This document shows, piece by piece, positions 23,299-31,706 of a stretch of DNA of 64,000 nucleotides (position 1 is the stretch's first letter; every line of letters begins with the position of its first letter). Position numbers and translations under genes: made by a program. A model generated the notes under the pieces. The model had not been told where the DNA came from, made no database searches, and saw only the letters and a list, made by a program, of their open reading frames with translations. The stretch covers positions 2,351,501-2,415,500 of the forward strand of contig NZ_CP039695.1 in NCBI RefSeq assembly GCF_005145025.1. The letters are read 5' to 3'. This DNA comes from Novosphingobium sp. EMRT-2. GTDB lineage: Bacteria; Pseudomonadota; Alphaproteobacteria; Sphingomonadales; Sphingomonadaceae.

Positions 23299-23420
23299 TC
23301 CGGCCCCACATCCGGCCCCACGTCCGGAACCGGCAACTTGCGAAAATCGGAAGAATCCGATTGCGGCCAACCGGCGTTCCGGCTAACCGCCCCTCTCTCC
23401 ACGCGCTTGCCGCGCATCGA

Positions 23421-23494
23421 GGCCCGATGGCGGAGTGGTGACGCAGCGGACTGCAAATCCGTATACGCCGGTTCGATTCCGGCTCGGGCCTCCA
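23421..23494 (+). tRNA. tRNA-Cys (GCA)
   Basis: The sequence folds as a tRNA. The acceptor arms are GGCCCGA/TCGGGCC, the anticodon stem GCGGA/TCCGT holds loop CTGCAAA (anticodon GCA at 23453-23455), and the T stem GCCGG/CCGGC holds loop TTCGATT. The CCA end is encoded. Confidence 0.96.
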
Positions 23495-23597
23495 TTTCTC
23501 CCTATCGCGCGTTTCGCATCGCTCTTGGCAACCGCAGCGCGCTGCCGGACCAAGTTCGGCATTGCGCTTTGCCGCATGAATGACGACGTAGGCAGGC

Positions 23598-24479
23598 ATG
23601 ACTGAAGAAGAAAAGAACCGGGAGCTTATCAACCGGAAGTTCTACAAGGCCGAGCAGGAAGCGGGCTTTGTCGAATCCCACCCCAGAACCACGCCGCAGC
23701 AGCAGGACCCTGCCTATCGGCTGGCGTTCCGCGATACGGACTTCCTCCTGCGCGAGGAATTGCGGCCGGTGCGGTTCCAGCTCGAACTGCTCAAGCCCGA
23801 CATGCTGCTGGACGAAGCGGGCATCGGCTCCACGCTGGTGATGTACGGATCGGCGCGGATTCCCTCGCCCGAGCATGTCGAGGGGCTGCTGGCCGCCGCC
23901 ACCTCGCCCGAGCGCAAGGCCGTGGCCGAGCGGCTCGCCGCCAAGGCGCACTATTACGACGAGGCGCGCAAGCTGGCCGGCATCGCCAGCCGCTGCGCCG
24001 TGGTGGAAGACGGCAAGCGCCAGTTCGTGATCTGTTCGGGTGGCGGGCCTTCGATCATGGAAGCGGCCAACCGTGGCGCGGCGGAGGCGGGGGCGGAATC
24101 GATCGGGCTCAACATCGTGCTACCGCACGAACAGGCGCCGAACGGCTATGTCACCCCGCACCTGTCGTTCCAGTTCCACTACTTCGCGCTGCGCAAGATG
24201 CATTTCCTGCTGCGCGCCCGCGCGGTGGCGGTGTTTCCGGGCGGGTTCGGCACGTTCGACGAATTCTTCGAACTGCTCACGCTGATCCAGACCGGCAAGA
24301 TGAAGCCCATCCCGATCCTGCTGTTCGGCAAGGATTTCTGGAACCGCGTGGTGAACTTCGAGGCGCTGGCCGAGGAAGGCGTGATCAACTTCGACGATCT
24401 GAAGCTGTTCCACATGGTCGAAAGCGCCGAGGACGCCTGGCGCCACATCACCGGCTTCTACGATCTCGAATGCGATTGA
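23598..24479 (+). CDS. LOG-family protein (TIGR00730-like Rossmann fold)
   Basis: A 293-residue protein with the diagnostic motif PGGFGTFDEFFE near residue 214 and SGGGPSIMEAANRGA near 148. The family, once mislabelled lysine decarboxylase, includes nucleoside 5'-monophosphate phosphoribohydrolases that release cytokinin-like bases. An N-terminal extension of about 70 residues precedes the Rossmann fold. It is convergent with thiD. Confidence 0.88.
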   Translation: MTEEEKNRELINRKFYKAEQEAGFVESHPRTTPQQQDPAYRLAFRDTDFLLREELRPVRFQLELLKPDMLLDEAGIGSTLVMYGSARIPSPEHVEGLLAAATSPERKAVAERLAAKAHYYDEARKLAGIASRCAVVEDGKRQFVICSGGGPSIMEAANRGAAEAGAESIGLNIVLPHEQAPNGYVTPHLSFQFHYFALRKMHFLLRARAVAVFPGGFGTFDEFFELLTLIQTGKMKPIPILLFGKDFWNRVVNFEALAEEGVINFDDLKLFHMVESAEDAWRHITGFYDLECD

Positions 24480-24501
24480 GCGGCCGGAGTCAGGGACGGC
24501 G

Positions 24502-25272
24502 TCAGGACCCGGGATCGCGGTCCTGGCGCACCGCCTGATGGCCCAGCGGGCCGTGCCCGGCGCCGAAACCGGGCGCGGCTTCCAACGCGGCGCGCACGAA
24601 GCGGCGCGCGCCGTCCACCGCGTCCGCCAGCGCAAGGCCCCGCGCCAGCAGCGTGGCGATCGCGCTCGATAGCGTGCAGCCGGTGCCGTGGGTGTGGCGG
24701 GTGACGATGCGAGGCGCGGTCCAGACCCGTTCCGTCCGGCCGGGCACGACCAGCCGGTCCACCACCTCGTCGCCATCGGCATCGCCGCCCTTGGCGATAT
24801 AGGCGACGCCGCGCGCGCGCATCGCCGCGTCCCCGCCCAGCGCCGCGAGTTCGGGCACGTTGGGCGTGGTCAGCGTGGCCGCGCGCATCAGCCGCTCGAA
24901 CGCGTCGATGGTCGCCGCGTCGGCCAGCGCCGCGCCGCTGGTGGCGATCATCACCGGGTCGAACACCACCGGCACGGCCAGCCGTTCGACGCGATCGGCC
25001 ACGACGGCGGCGATCGCCGGCGAACCGAGCATGCCGATCTTCACCGCATCGACGCCGATGTCGTCCACGCAGGCATCGATCTGCGCTGCGACCATTGCCG
25101 GATCGACCGGCAGCACGCCATGGACGCCGGTGGTATCCTGCGCCGTCAGCGCGCAGATCGCGCTCATGGCATAGCCGCCCAGCATCGTGATCGTCTTGAT
25201 GTCGGCCTGGATGCCGGCGCCACCGCCCGAATCGGACCCGGCGATGGTGAGGATGCGGGGCGGGGGAATCAT
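24502..25272 (-). CDS. thiD: Hydroxymethylpyrimidine/phosphomethylpyrimidine kinase
   Basis: A 256-residue ribokinase-fold enzyme that phosphorylates HMP and HMP-phosphate in thiamine biosynthesis. Visible landmarks are AGSDSGGGAGIQADIKT at the N-terminus, VFDPVMIATSG, LTTPNVPELAAL and the anion-hole/catalytic-base region THGTGCTLSSAIA near residue 210. No TPP riboswitch is visible upstream. The DUF1272 gene lies 25 bases upstream on the same strand. Confidence 0.95.
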   Translation of the reverse strand: MIPPPRILTIAGSDSGGGAGIQADIKTITMLGGYAMSAICALTAQDTTGVHGVLPVDPAMVAAQIDACVDDIGVDAVKIGMLGSPAIAAVVADRVERLAVPVVFDPVMIATSGAALADAATIDAFERLMRAATLTTPNVPELAALGGDAAMRARGVAYIAKGGDADGDEVVDRLVVPGRTERVWTAPRIVTRHTHGTGCTLSSAIATLLARGLALADAVDGARRFVRAALEAAPGFGAGHGPLGHQAVRQDRDPGS

Positions 25273-25297
25273 GGCTGCGGGCAGAGGTTGCGGGCCA

Positions 25298-25522
25298 TCA
25301 CGCCTTGAACTTGCGCTCGCTGGACGGCGGATGCTTGGCGTGAAGCGCCTTGGCGCGCGTGGGCCGGTCCATCAGCTCGCCGCCGCAATTGGGGCAGCGA
25401 TCGTCCAGTTCCTCGGCGCATTCGGCGCAGAAGGTGCATTCGAACGAGCAGATGAACGCACCGGGCGCTTCGGCCGGCAGGTCGGTTCCGCAGCGTTCGC
25501 AATCGGGGCGCATTTCGAGCAT
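25298..25522 (-). CDS. DUF1272 zinc-ribbon-like protein
   Basis: A 74-residue protein, RPDCERCGTDLPAEAPGAFI followed by CSFECTFCAECAEELDDRC and PNCGGELMDRPTRAK. Eight cysteines in CxxC and CxxxC pairs suggest two structural zinc sites. This matches DUF1272, a short family of unknown function. The ATG at 25522 fits best; one six codons upstream is possible. It is probably co-transcribed with thiD. Confidence 0.87.
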   Translation of the reverse strand: MLEMRPDCERCGTDLPAEAPGAFICSFECTFCAECAEELDDRCPNCGGELMDRPTRAKALHAKHPPSSERKFKA

Positions 25523-25557
25523 CGCCAGTTCCTTCCGCAAGGGCGCCTGCGTCCCCG

Positions 25558-25638
25558 CCCACCCCCAACCCCTCCCGCAAGCGGGAGGGGAGCGAGACTT
25601 GCGCCGCCGCAGGTGGCGTTAGTCGCAGCGGGGTGGGC
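25558..25638. repeat. REP-like palindromic repeat, copy 2
   Basis: This is near-identical to 16023-16102 in the same orientation. The outer arms CCCACCCC and GGGGTGGG are perfectly complementary, and an inner CCCTCCCGC/GCGGGAGGG hairpin is followed by the same GCGAGACTTGCGCCGCC core. It lies between DUF1272 and glmM. Confidence 0.8.
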
Positions 25639-25724
25639 CTGTGGTACGCACGGCTACCAACACCCCCTGGCCGCGAAGCACAAAACCATGCCCTCTACAA
25701 GCGCGCCTTCAACAAGCGTGGGCG

Positions 25725-27062
25725 TTACGCTGCCTTCCGCACGGCGTCGCAGATCGCGTCGACCACGCGTTCCACCTCTTCGGCATCATCGCCTTCGGCC
25801 ATCACGCGGATGACCGGTTCGGTGCCGGACGGGCGGATGACCAGCCGGCCCTTGCCCGCCAGCCGCGCTTCGGCATCGGCGATCGCCGCCTTCACCGTGT
25901 CGGCCTCCAGCGGCTTGCCCCCGGCGAAGCGCACGTTCTTGAGCAGTTGCGGCACCGGATCGAACAGGTGGAGCAGTTCGCTGGCCGGCTTGCCCGAGGA
26001 GACAAGCGCCGCCAGCACCTGCAGCGCGGCGATCGTGCCGTCGCCGGTGGTGGCGTGATCGGCCAGGATCATGTGGCCCGATTGTTCGCCGCCCACGTTG
26101 TAACCGCCCTCGCGCATCTTCTCCAGCACGTAGCGATCGCCGACGGCGGTGCGGATCAGGTCCAGCCCCTTGCTCTTGAGGAAGCGTTCGAGGCCGAGGT
26201 TGGACATGACCGTGGCTACCACGCCGCCGCCGCGCAGTTCGCCGCGCGCAGCCAGCTGGCTGCCGATCAGCGCCATGATCTGGTCGCCGTCCACCGTCTG
26301 CGCTTTTTCGTCGACCACGATCAGGCGATCGGCATCGCCGTCCAGCGCGATGCCGATGTCGGCGCGCACTTCGCGCACCCTGGCCTTGATCGCTTCCAGG
26401 TGGGTGGAGCCGACGGCGAGGTTGATGTTCTTGCCGTTAGGTTCGACGCCCAGCGTGATCACTTCCGCGCCCAGTTCCCAAAGCGCGGAGGGCGTGACGT
26501 GATAGGCAGCGCCGTTGGCGCAATCGAGCACGATGCGCAGGCCGTCCAGCCGCACGTTGTCGGGCAGCGAAGCTTTGACCGCGTGGATATAGCGGCCGCG
26601 CGCATCCTCGATGCGGCGGGCGCGGCCGACTTCGGTGGCGTCGGCCAGCGGCAGGTCCTGCTCCAGCATCGCCTCGATCGCGAGTTCCGCCTCGTCCGAC
26701 AGCTTGTAGCCATCGGGGCCGAACAGCTTGATGCCGTTATCCTCGAACGGGTTGTGGCTGGCCGAGATCATCACGCCCAGATCGGCGCGCATCGAACGGG
26801 TCAGCATGGCCACGGCCGGCGTCGGCATCGGCCCCAGCAGCACCACGTCCATGCCGACGCTGGTGAACCCCGCCACCATCGCGCTTTCCATCATGTAGCC
26901 CGAAAGGCGGGTGTCTTTGCCGATCACCACGCGATGGCGGTGATCGCCGCGCTGGAAATAGCTGCCGGCGGCCTGGCCGACCTTCATCGCCGTGGCCGCC
27001 GTCATCACCCCGGCGTTGGTCCGGCCCCGAATGCCGTCGGTGCCAAAGAACTTCCGTCCCAT
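25725..27062 (-). CDS. glmM: Phosphoglucosamine mutase
   Basis: A 445-residue alpha-D-phosphohexomutase converting glucosamine-6-phosphate to glucosamine-1-phosphate for peptidoglycan and lipopolysaccharide. The start [13 protein letters not shown], the phosphoserine loop [14 protein letters not shown] near residue 100, the metal loop [14 protein letters not shown] near 240, and the C-terminal [15 protein letters not shown] are all present. The length is standard. Confidence 0.97.
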   Translation of the reverse strand: MGRKFFGTDGIRGRTNAGVMTAATAMKVGQAAGSYFQRGDHRHRVVIGKDTRLSGYMMESAMVAGFTSVGMDVVLLGPMPTPAVAMLTRSMRADLGVMISASHNPFEDNGIKLFGPDGYKLSDEAELAIEAMLEQDLPLADATEVGRARRIEDARGRYIHAVKASLPDNVRLDGLRIVLDCANGAAYHVTPSALWELGAEVITLGVEPNGKNINLAVGSTHLEAIKARVREVRADIGIALDGDADRLIVVDEKAQTVDGDQIMALIGSQLAARGELRGGGVVATVMSNLGLERFLKSKGLDLIRTAVGDRYVLEKMREGGYNVGGEQSGHMILADHATTGDGTIAALQVLAALVSSGKPASELLHLFDPVPQLLKNVRFAGGKPLEADTVKAAIADAEARLAGKGRLVIRPSGTEPVIRVMAEGDDAEEVERVVDAICDAVRKAA

Positions 27063-27146
27063 GAAAACCCTTTATCCCTGTTCGCGCGCCCTGGCGGGTC
27101 GCCGCGCATTGCGCTCTTGCCCTACACGATTAAATGTCACCAGCGC

Positions 27147-28451
27147 ATGAACCAAGCGATTAACGATCCGTCATCGCCCTCCCCCTTGCCGCCGATCGCG
27201 CAAGTGCCCGCCCTGTGGACCTTTGCCGCGCTGACGGCGGGCCTGCTGGGCGGGCTGGCGCTGGCCTTTGTCGCGCCTCACGCCCTGCCCGCCGTGCTGG
27301 GCGTGGTGGAGCCGGTGGGCGACCTGTGGCTGCGCGCGCTGAAGGCCACGATCGTGCCGCTGGTGGCCGCGCTACTGTTCACGGGCATCGTGCAGACGGT
27401 GGCGACGGCGCAGGCCGGCGCCATGGCGCGGCGCAGCCTCGGCGCGTTCCTGGCCTTCCTGGCGTTCAGCGCGGCGATGCCGATGGTAGTGACGCCCGCG
27501 CTGCTGGCGCTGCTGCCGATCCCGGGCGGGTCCGGGTCGGCGCTGCGCACCAGCCTTGCCGGCAGCGCGCCTGTGACCGGCGCCGTGCCGGGAATCGGCG
27601 AATTCCTGCGCTCGATCGTGCCGACCAACGTGATCGATGCCGCCGCCAACGACCGGATGCTGCCGATGATCCTGTTCATGGCGGTGTTCGCGCTGGCCAG
27701 CACCCGCATCGCGCGGCCGCAGCGCGAGATGCTGGCCACCTTTTTCGCCGGGCTTGCTTCCGCCATGCTGGTGGTGATCGGCTGGGTGCTGGCGCTGGCC
27801 CCGCTGGGCGTGTTCGCGCTCAGCCTGTCGGTCGCGGCGAAAAGCGGGACGTCGGCGATCGGCGCGCTGGCGCACTATGTGGTGATCGTGGTGCTCACGG
27901 GATCGGTGGTGTTCCTGGCCGGATACGCGATCGCGGCGCTGATCGCGCGCAAGCCGTTGATGGGCTTCGCCCGCGCCGTCCTGCCCGCGCAGACGCTGGG
28001 GCTTTCGACGCAAAGCTCGCTCGCCTCGCTGCCGGCGATGCTTGGCGCCTGCCGCACGCTGGGCCTGCGCGAAACCACCGCCGAATTCGTGCTGCCACTG
28101 GCCGTGGCGCTGTTCCGCGCGACCAGCCCGGCGATGAACCTCGCCGTCGTGATCTATGTCGCGCACTGGTATGGCGTGCCGCTGGCCCCCGCCCTGATCG
28201 TCTCGGGCTGGGCTATGGCGATCCTCGTCTCGCTCAGTTCGGTCAGCCTGCCGGGCACGATCAGCTTCATCGCCTCGGTCGGCCCGATCGCCATCGCCAT
28301 GGGCGTGCCGGTGGAGCCGCTGGCGCTGCTGGTGGCGGTGGAAGTGCTGCCCGATCTGATGCGCACGCTGGGCAACGTGACGATGGACGTGGCGATCACC
28401 GCCGTGATCGATCGCGCAGTGGGAACAGCGGGAGACGAGGAGCCACGGTAA
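27147..28451 (+). CDS. Dicarboxylate/amino acid:cation symporter (DAACS family)
   Basis: A 434-residue protein with eight or more transmembrane helices. GltP/DctA-like blocks include LWLRALKATIVPLVAALLFT, the serine-rich hairpin equivalent LGLSTQSSLASLPAML and ATSPAMNLAVVIYVAHWYG. Such carriers import dicarboxylates or acidic amino acids with sodium or protons. The ATG at 27147 is the first that gives a normal short N-terminus. It is divergent from glmM. Confidence 0.9.
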   Translation: MNQAINDPSSPSPLPPIAQVPALWTFAALTAGLLGGLALAFVAPHALPAVLGVVEPVGDLWLRALKATIVPLVAALLFTGIVQTVATAQAGAMARRSLGAFLAFLAFSAAMPMVVTPALLALLPIPGGSGSALRTSLAGSAPVTGAVPGIGEFLRSIVPTNVIDAAANDRMLPMILFMAVFALASTRIARPQREMLATFFAGLASAMLVVIGWVLALAPLGVFALSLSVAAKSGTSAIGALAHYVVIVVLTGSVVFLAGYAIAALIARKPLMGFARAVLPAQTLGLSTQSSLASLPAMLGACRTLGLRETTAEFVLPLAVALFRATSPAMNLAVVIYVAHWYGVPLAPALIVSGWAMAILVSLSSVSLPGTISFIASVGPIAIAMGVPVEPLALLVAVEVLPDLMRTLGNVTMDVAITAVIDRAVGTAGDEEPR

Positions 28452-28519
28452 TCGGCAAACGCACCATCGCTGATTAGAAAAAATCGCTGGAAAATCGGCA
28501 CGAATGCCATAGGCGGCGG

Positions 28520-28550
28520 GCAACCAAACGCCTTCCCCGGCGTTGGTTGC
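28520..28550. promoter_or_regulatory. Inverted repeat upstream of sodB
   Basis: GCAACCA(A)ACGCC and GGCGTTGGTTGC form a 12-bp stem with one bulged base around TTCCCC. It lies 70 bases after the symporter stop codon and 38 before the sodB start. It may be a terminator without a T run, an operator, or a leader hairpin. Confidence 0.4.
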
Positions 28551-28588
28551 ACGAACCGTTTTCTCCCCACGATCGATCTGGAGCGACC

Positions 28589-29203
28589 ATGGCGATTTCC
28601 CTGATTACCCTGCCCTATGCCGAAGACGCGCTGGCCCCGGCCATTTCCGCGACCACCGTGCAGACCCACCATGGCAAGCACCATCGCACCTATGTCGATC
28701 GCACCAACACCGCGATCGAGGGTGGCGACCTGGCCGACAAGCCGCTGGAAGACATCGTCGCCGCCGCCGAGGCCAAGGGCGACAAGGGCCTGTTCAACAA
28801 TTCGGCGCAGACCTGGAACCACGGCTTCTACTGGTTCAGCCTCGCCCCGACGTCGGCCGCGCCGACCGGCGATCTCGCCGCCGCCATCGAAAGCTCGTTC
28901 GGCTCGTTCGACGCGCTGAAGCAGGAACTCGCGGCGCAGGGCACGGCGCACTTCGCTTCGGGCTGGGTGTGGCTGGTCGAAAAGAACGGCAAGCTTTCGG
29001 TCGAACAGACCCATGATGCCGCCACCTACACCACGCTCAGCGGCAATCCGCTGCTGGTGATCGACCTGTGGGAACACGCCTACTATCTCGACCACAAGAA
29101 CGTGCGCCCGAACTACCTCAAGGACGTGATCGACAATCACCTGAACTGGGAATTCGCCGCCGAGAACTTCGGTCGTGGCGCGCTCTGGACCTATCCGGCC
29201 TGA
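28589..29203 (+). CDS. sodB: Superoxide dismutase, Fe type
   Basis: A 204-residue cytoplasmic enzyme that dismutates superoxide. The metal ligands appear in HHGKHHRTYVDR (first His), NNSAQTWNHGFYW (second His) and DLWEHAYYLDHKN (Asp and third His). NNSAQTWNH favours the iron form. GGAG is well spaced before the ATG at 28589. Confidence 0.95.
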   Translation: MAISLITLPYAEDALAPAISATTVQTHHGKHHRTYVDRTNTAIEGGDLADKPLEDIVAAAEAKGDKGLFNNSAQTWNHGFYWFSLAPTSAAPTGDLAAAIESSFGSFDALKQELAAQGTAHFASGWVWLVEKNGKLSVEQTHDAATYTTLSGNPLLVIDLWEHAYYLDHKNVRPNYLKDVIDNHLNWEFAAENFGRGALWTYPA

Positions 29204-29250
29204 TAGCCGGTCTGAAATGACGGTCTGACGTGATGCGCAGGGCCGGCCCG

Positions 29251-30444
29251 TCAGGGCTGGCCCTGTTCCGCTTGGAACGGCGCGTGGCCCAGCGATGGCG
29301 CCGGCCCCTCCGGCTCCGCGGTGTCGATGCCCGGCTCGAACAGCGGTTCCCCGAACAGGAAGCCCACCACGTTGGGGCACCCCAGATGCTCCAGCAGCGC
29401 CGAAATGGTCAGCAGGATGGGGACCGAGAGCAGCGCGCCCAGCACGCCCCAGATCCACGTGAAATAGCTGATCGCCAGCAGGATCGAGACCGGATTGACG
29501 GTGAAGCGCGCGCCCAGGATCGAGGGCGTGATCAGATTCGATTCGATCGCGTGCAGGCCCAGGTAAAGCAGCATCGGCAGCAGCCCCAGCGCCACGGTGG
29601 AGGCGGTGCCCAGACCCACCAGCGCCAGCAGCGCCATCATCGTCAGCGGCCCGATATAGGGCAGGAAGTTGAGCACGAAGGCCAGGCCGCCCCACATGAT
29701 CGGCGCGGCAAGGCCATAGGCCCAGGCGCCGCCCGCCACGATCAGCCCCACCCCCAGGTTGATCTGCGCCACCGTGAGCATGTACGAGGCGACGCGGTCC
29801 TGCACGTCGCGCATGACCTTGGCCATCCGCACCGACGCGCCGAAGCTGTGCCGGTCGAGCAGCAGGCGCCGCTTCATGCGGATGCGCGCCTCGATCATGA
29901 AAAACGCCATCAGCAGCGTCAGCAGCGTTTCCAGCACCACGCTGGGCGTGGCGAAGGCGACCTGTTCGATCACCGATGGCCCGGCCAGCACGACCTCGCG
30001 CGCGGGATGGCCGGCGATGCGCCCCAGTTGCCGGTTGATATCGCCCAGCCACGCGAAGTTGTCGCGCAGTTCCGCCGACCGCTGGCTGATCTGCCGCACC
30101 AGCTGCGGCACCTGGTCGACCATGACGAAGGCCGGTTGCAGGATCAGCGTCAGCGCGGCGACGATAACCGCGATCATGGTGATGATCGCCACAAACGAGG
30201 CGAGCATGTTGGGCAGGCCCAGCCGGACGAGGCGATCGGCCAGCGGCGAGAGCACGATGGTGAAGATCATCGCCGTTACCGGCGGCAGGAACACCACCGA
30301 TCCGATCGACAGCACGAACGGCAGCGCCAGAAACAGCCCGGCGCCCAGCAGCAGCAGGATCGCTGATTGCAGGCGCGCCTGCGGATCGGTCGCCGCATCG
30401 GCGCCGGCGGGAAGGGTGGCGGGTCGGTCTTCAGGCTGCGGCAC
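29251..30444 (-). CDS. AI-2E family transporter
   Basis: A 397-residue membrane protein with about seven to eight helices. The family region GLIVAGGAWAYGLAAPIMWG and FVLNFLPYIGPLTMMALLAL is clear. The group includes TqsA (AI-2 export) and PerM; the substrate of most members is unknown. The stop codon sits inside a GC palindrome (29238-29265) that could end both this and the convergent sodB transcript. Confidence 0.9.
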   Translation of the reverse strand: MPQPEDRPATLPAGADAATDPQARLQSAILLLLGAGLFLALPFVLSIGSVVFLPPVTAMIFTIVLSPLADRLVRLGLPNMLASFVAIITMIAVIVAALTLILQPAFVMVDQVPQLVRQISQRSAELRDNFAWLGDINRQLGRIAGHPAREVVLAGPSVIEQVAFATPSVVLETLLTLLMAFFMIEARIRMKRRLLLDRHSFGASVRMAKVMRDVQDRVASYMLTVAQINLGVGLIVAGGAWAYGLAAPIMWGGLAFVLNFLPYIGPLTMMALLALVGLGTASTVALGLLPMLLYLGLHAIESNLITPSILGARFTVNPVSILLAISYFTWIWGVLGALLSVPILLTISALLEHLGCPNVVGFLFGEPLFEPGIDTAEPEGPAPSLGHAPFQAEQGQP

Positions 30445-30581
30445 GGCACGCGCTTTCGGATGGGATCGCTGCCACCCTACGCAAGGGTGCCGCGCCGGTT
30501 CAAGCCCCGCGATGGTCGGCCATGGGGTCGATCCCGCGATCTATCCTGCCCACCCGGCGCTGCCGCCGGGCGCGGTCACGC

Positions 30582-31235
30582 TTACGCGCCGGACTGCACC
30601 GATGCGTCCAGTTCCGCCATGATCGCATCATGGGCCACGTCGTTTCCGCTGCGGCGCGGCAACTGCCCGCTTTCTATCATCTGCGCCAGCGCGGCGCGGG
30701 CGCGTCCGACGCGGCTCTTGATGGTTCCCACCGCGCACTGGCAGATCTGGGCCGCTTCTTCGTAACTGAACCCGCCAGCGCCCACCAGCAGCAGCGCCTC
30801 GCGCCGTTCCGGGGGCAGCGTCAGCAGCGCCCGGTGCATGTCCGAAAGGTGGAGCGGCGCTTCCTGCCCGGCGGGGGCCACGAGGATACGCTCGGCCACG
30901 ACTTCGTCGTAGTCGGCGCGAAAGCGGTTGCGGCGCATATCGGTGAGATAGGCGTTGCGCAGGATCACGAAGGTCCAGGCGCGCATGCTGGTGCCCGGCT
31001 CGAACCGGTCCTGCGCGGCCCACGCCTTGAGGAGCGTTTCCTGCACGAGATCGTCGGCAAGGTCGGGCCGTCCGCACAGCCCCCGCGCGAAAGCGCGAAG
31101 GTGGGGGATCACAGCGGTCAGTTCGCGCTTGAACGACGCGGCGTTGGAAGAGGTCGCGTCCTTTCGGGGTGCGTCGTCTCCGTTCGCCACGCGTTCACGC
31201 CGGCCGCTCTCCGGGATCCGGGCGGGCTCAGCCAT
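30582..31235 (-). CDS. ecfG: General stress response ECF sigma factor EcfG
   Basis: A 217-residue sigma-70-family protein of the EcfG (ECF15) type. Region 2 includes RPDLADDLVQETLLKAW and TWTFVILRNAYLTDMRR-like core promoter binding; region 4 includes LPPERREALLLVGAGGFSYE and VGTIKSRVGRARAALA. It directs RNA polymerase to GGAAC-N16/17-CGTT promoters. The start codon overlaps the nepR stop by eight bases (ATGGCTGA), so the anti-sigma factor and sigma factor are translationally coupled. Confidence 0.93.
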   Translation of the reverse strand: MAEPARIPESGRRERVANGDDAPRKDATSSNAASFKRELTAVIPHLRAFARGLCGRPDLADDLVQETLLKAWAAQDRFEPGTSMRAWTFVILRNAYLTDMRRNRFRADYDEVVAERILVAPAGQEAPLHLSDMHRALLTLPPERREALLLVGAGGFSYEEAAQICQCAVGTIKSRVGRARAALAQMIESGQLPRRSGNDVAHDAIMAELDASVQSGA

Positions 31236-31386
31236 GCTGGTCGTCATCGAGCTGGTCAAGCAGGCGCGCGAAGCTGTCGGGCAACGGTTCCTCCACGACG
31301 GAATCGTAAAGACGCTTCAATCCTTCGGCCCATTCGGGCTTCGTGGACTTCGCACCGGGCCGATGAGGCGCATCGAGGGACTTCAT
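31228..31386 (-). CDS. nepR: Anti-sigma factor NepR
   Basis: A 52-residue protein. It begins MKSLDAPHRPGAKSTKPEWA and contains the conserved helix EGLKRLYDSVVEEPLPDSF, then ARLLDQLD. NepR holds EcfG inactive until phosphorylated PhyR takes NepR away. It is easily missed because of its size. It overlaps ecfG by eight bases and is preceded about 145 bases upstream by an EcfG-type promoter. Confidence 0.92.
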   Translation of the reverse strand: MKSLDAPHRPGAKSTKPEWAEGLKRLYDSVVEEPLPDSFARLLDQLDDDQHG

Positions 31387-31530
31387 GGGTTTCTCTTTCG
31401 GCATTCGTTCTTGCGAGCCTCCCCCCCCCTTTGAGGATCATGGCAAAAAGGATCCGCAACGCGGCGATGTGAGCATTAGCCCGCCACGGAGCCGGCAAGC
31501 CAGCGATCATGACGGGACGTTTGATTGTGG

Positions 31531-31555
31531 AACGAAACCGGCGGCGGGAAGTTCC
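31531..31555 (-). promoter_or_regulatory. EcfG-type promoter of nepR-ecfG
   Basis: On the minus strand GGAAC (31555-31551) and CGTT (31534-31531) are separated by exactly 16 bases, a perfect match to the EcfG consensus. It points toward nepR, whose start is 145 bases downstream, implying autoregulation of the operon. Confidence 0.8.
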
Positions 31556-31706
31556 CCCGAAATTGCCGGGAACGCCCGATCGGGCAAGACATGGACCCGT
31601 GCGCCGGCCATAAACGTTTGGCATGGTAGTCTGGCACGATCATCGACGGTGATCAGCCGCAAGCAAGGATAACAAGCGGGTGGAGACACGCCTGTCGCGC
31701 AGGACC

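Noticed and set aside
23299..23335. Short tandem string ATCCGGCCCCAC repeated after the RNB nuclease gene
   Set aside because: Only two and a half units, no structure beyond GC-rich simple sequence.
25641..28451. A 936-codon plus-strand frame across glmM
   Set aside because: The first 500 codons are antisense to glmM and Arg/His/Gln-rich. The real symporter gene starts at 27147.
31529..31554. GGAAC on the plus strand facing the histidine kinase gene, symmetrical to the nepR promoter
   Set aside because: The -10 position reads AGTT or GTTC rather than CGTT, so it is not counted as an EcfG promoter. The symmetry comes from the GTTCC of the opposite promoter.
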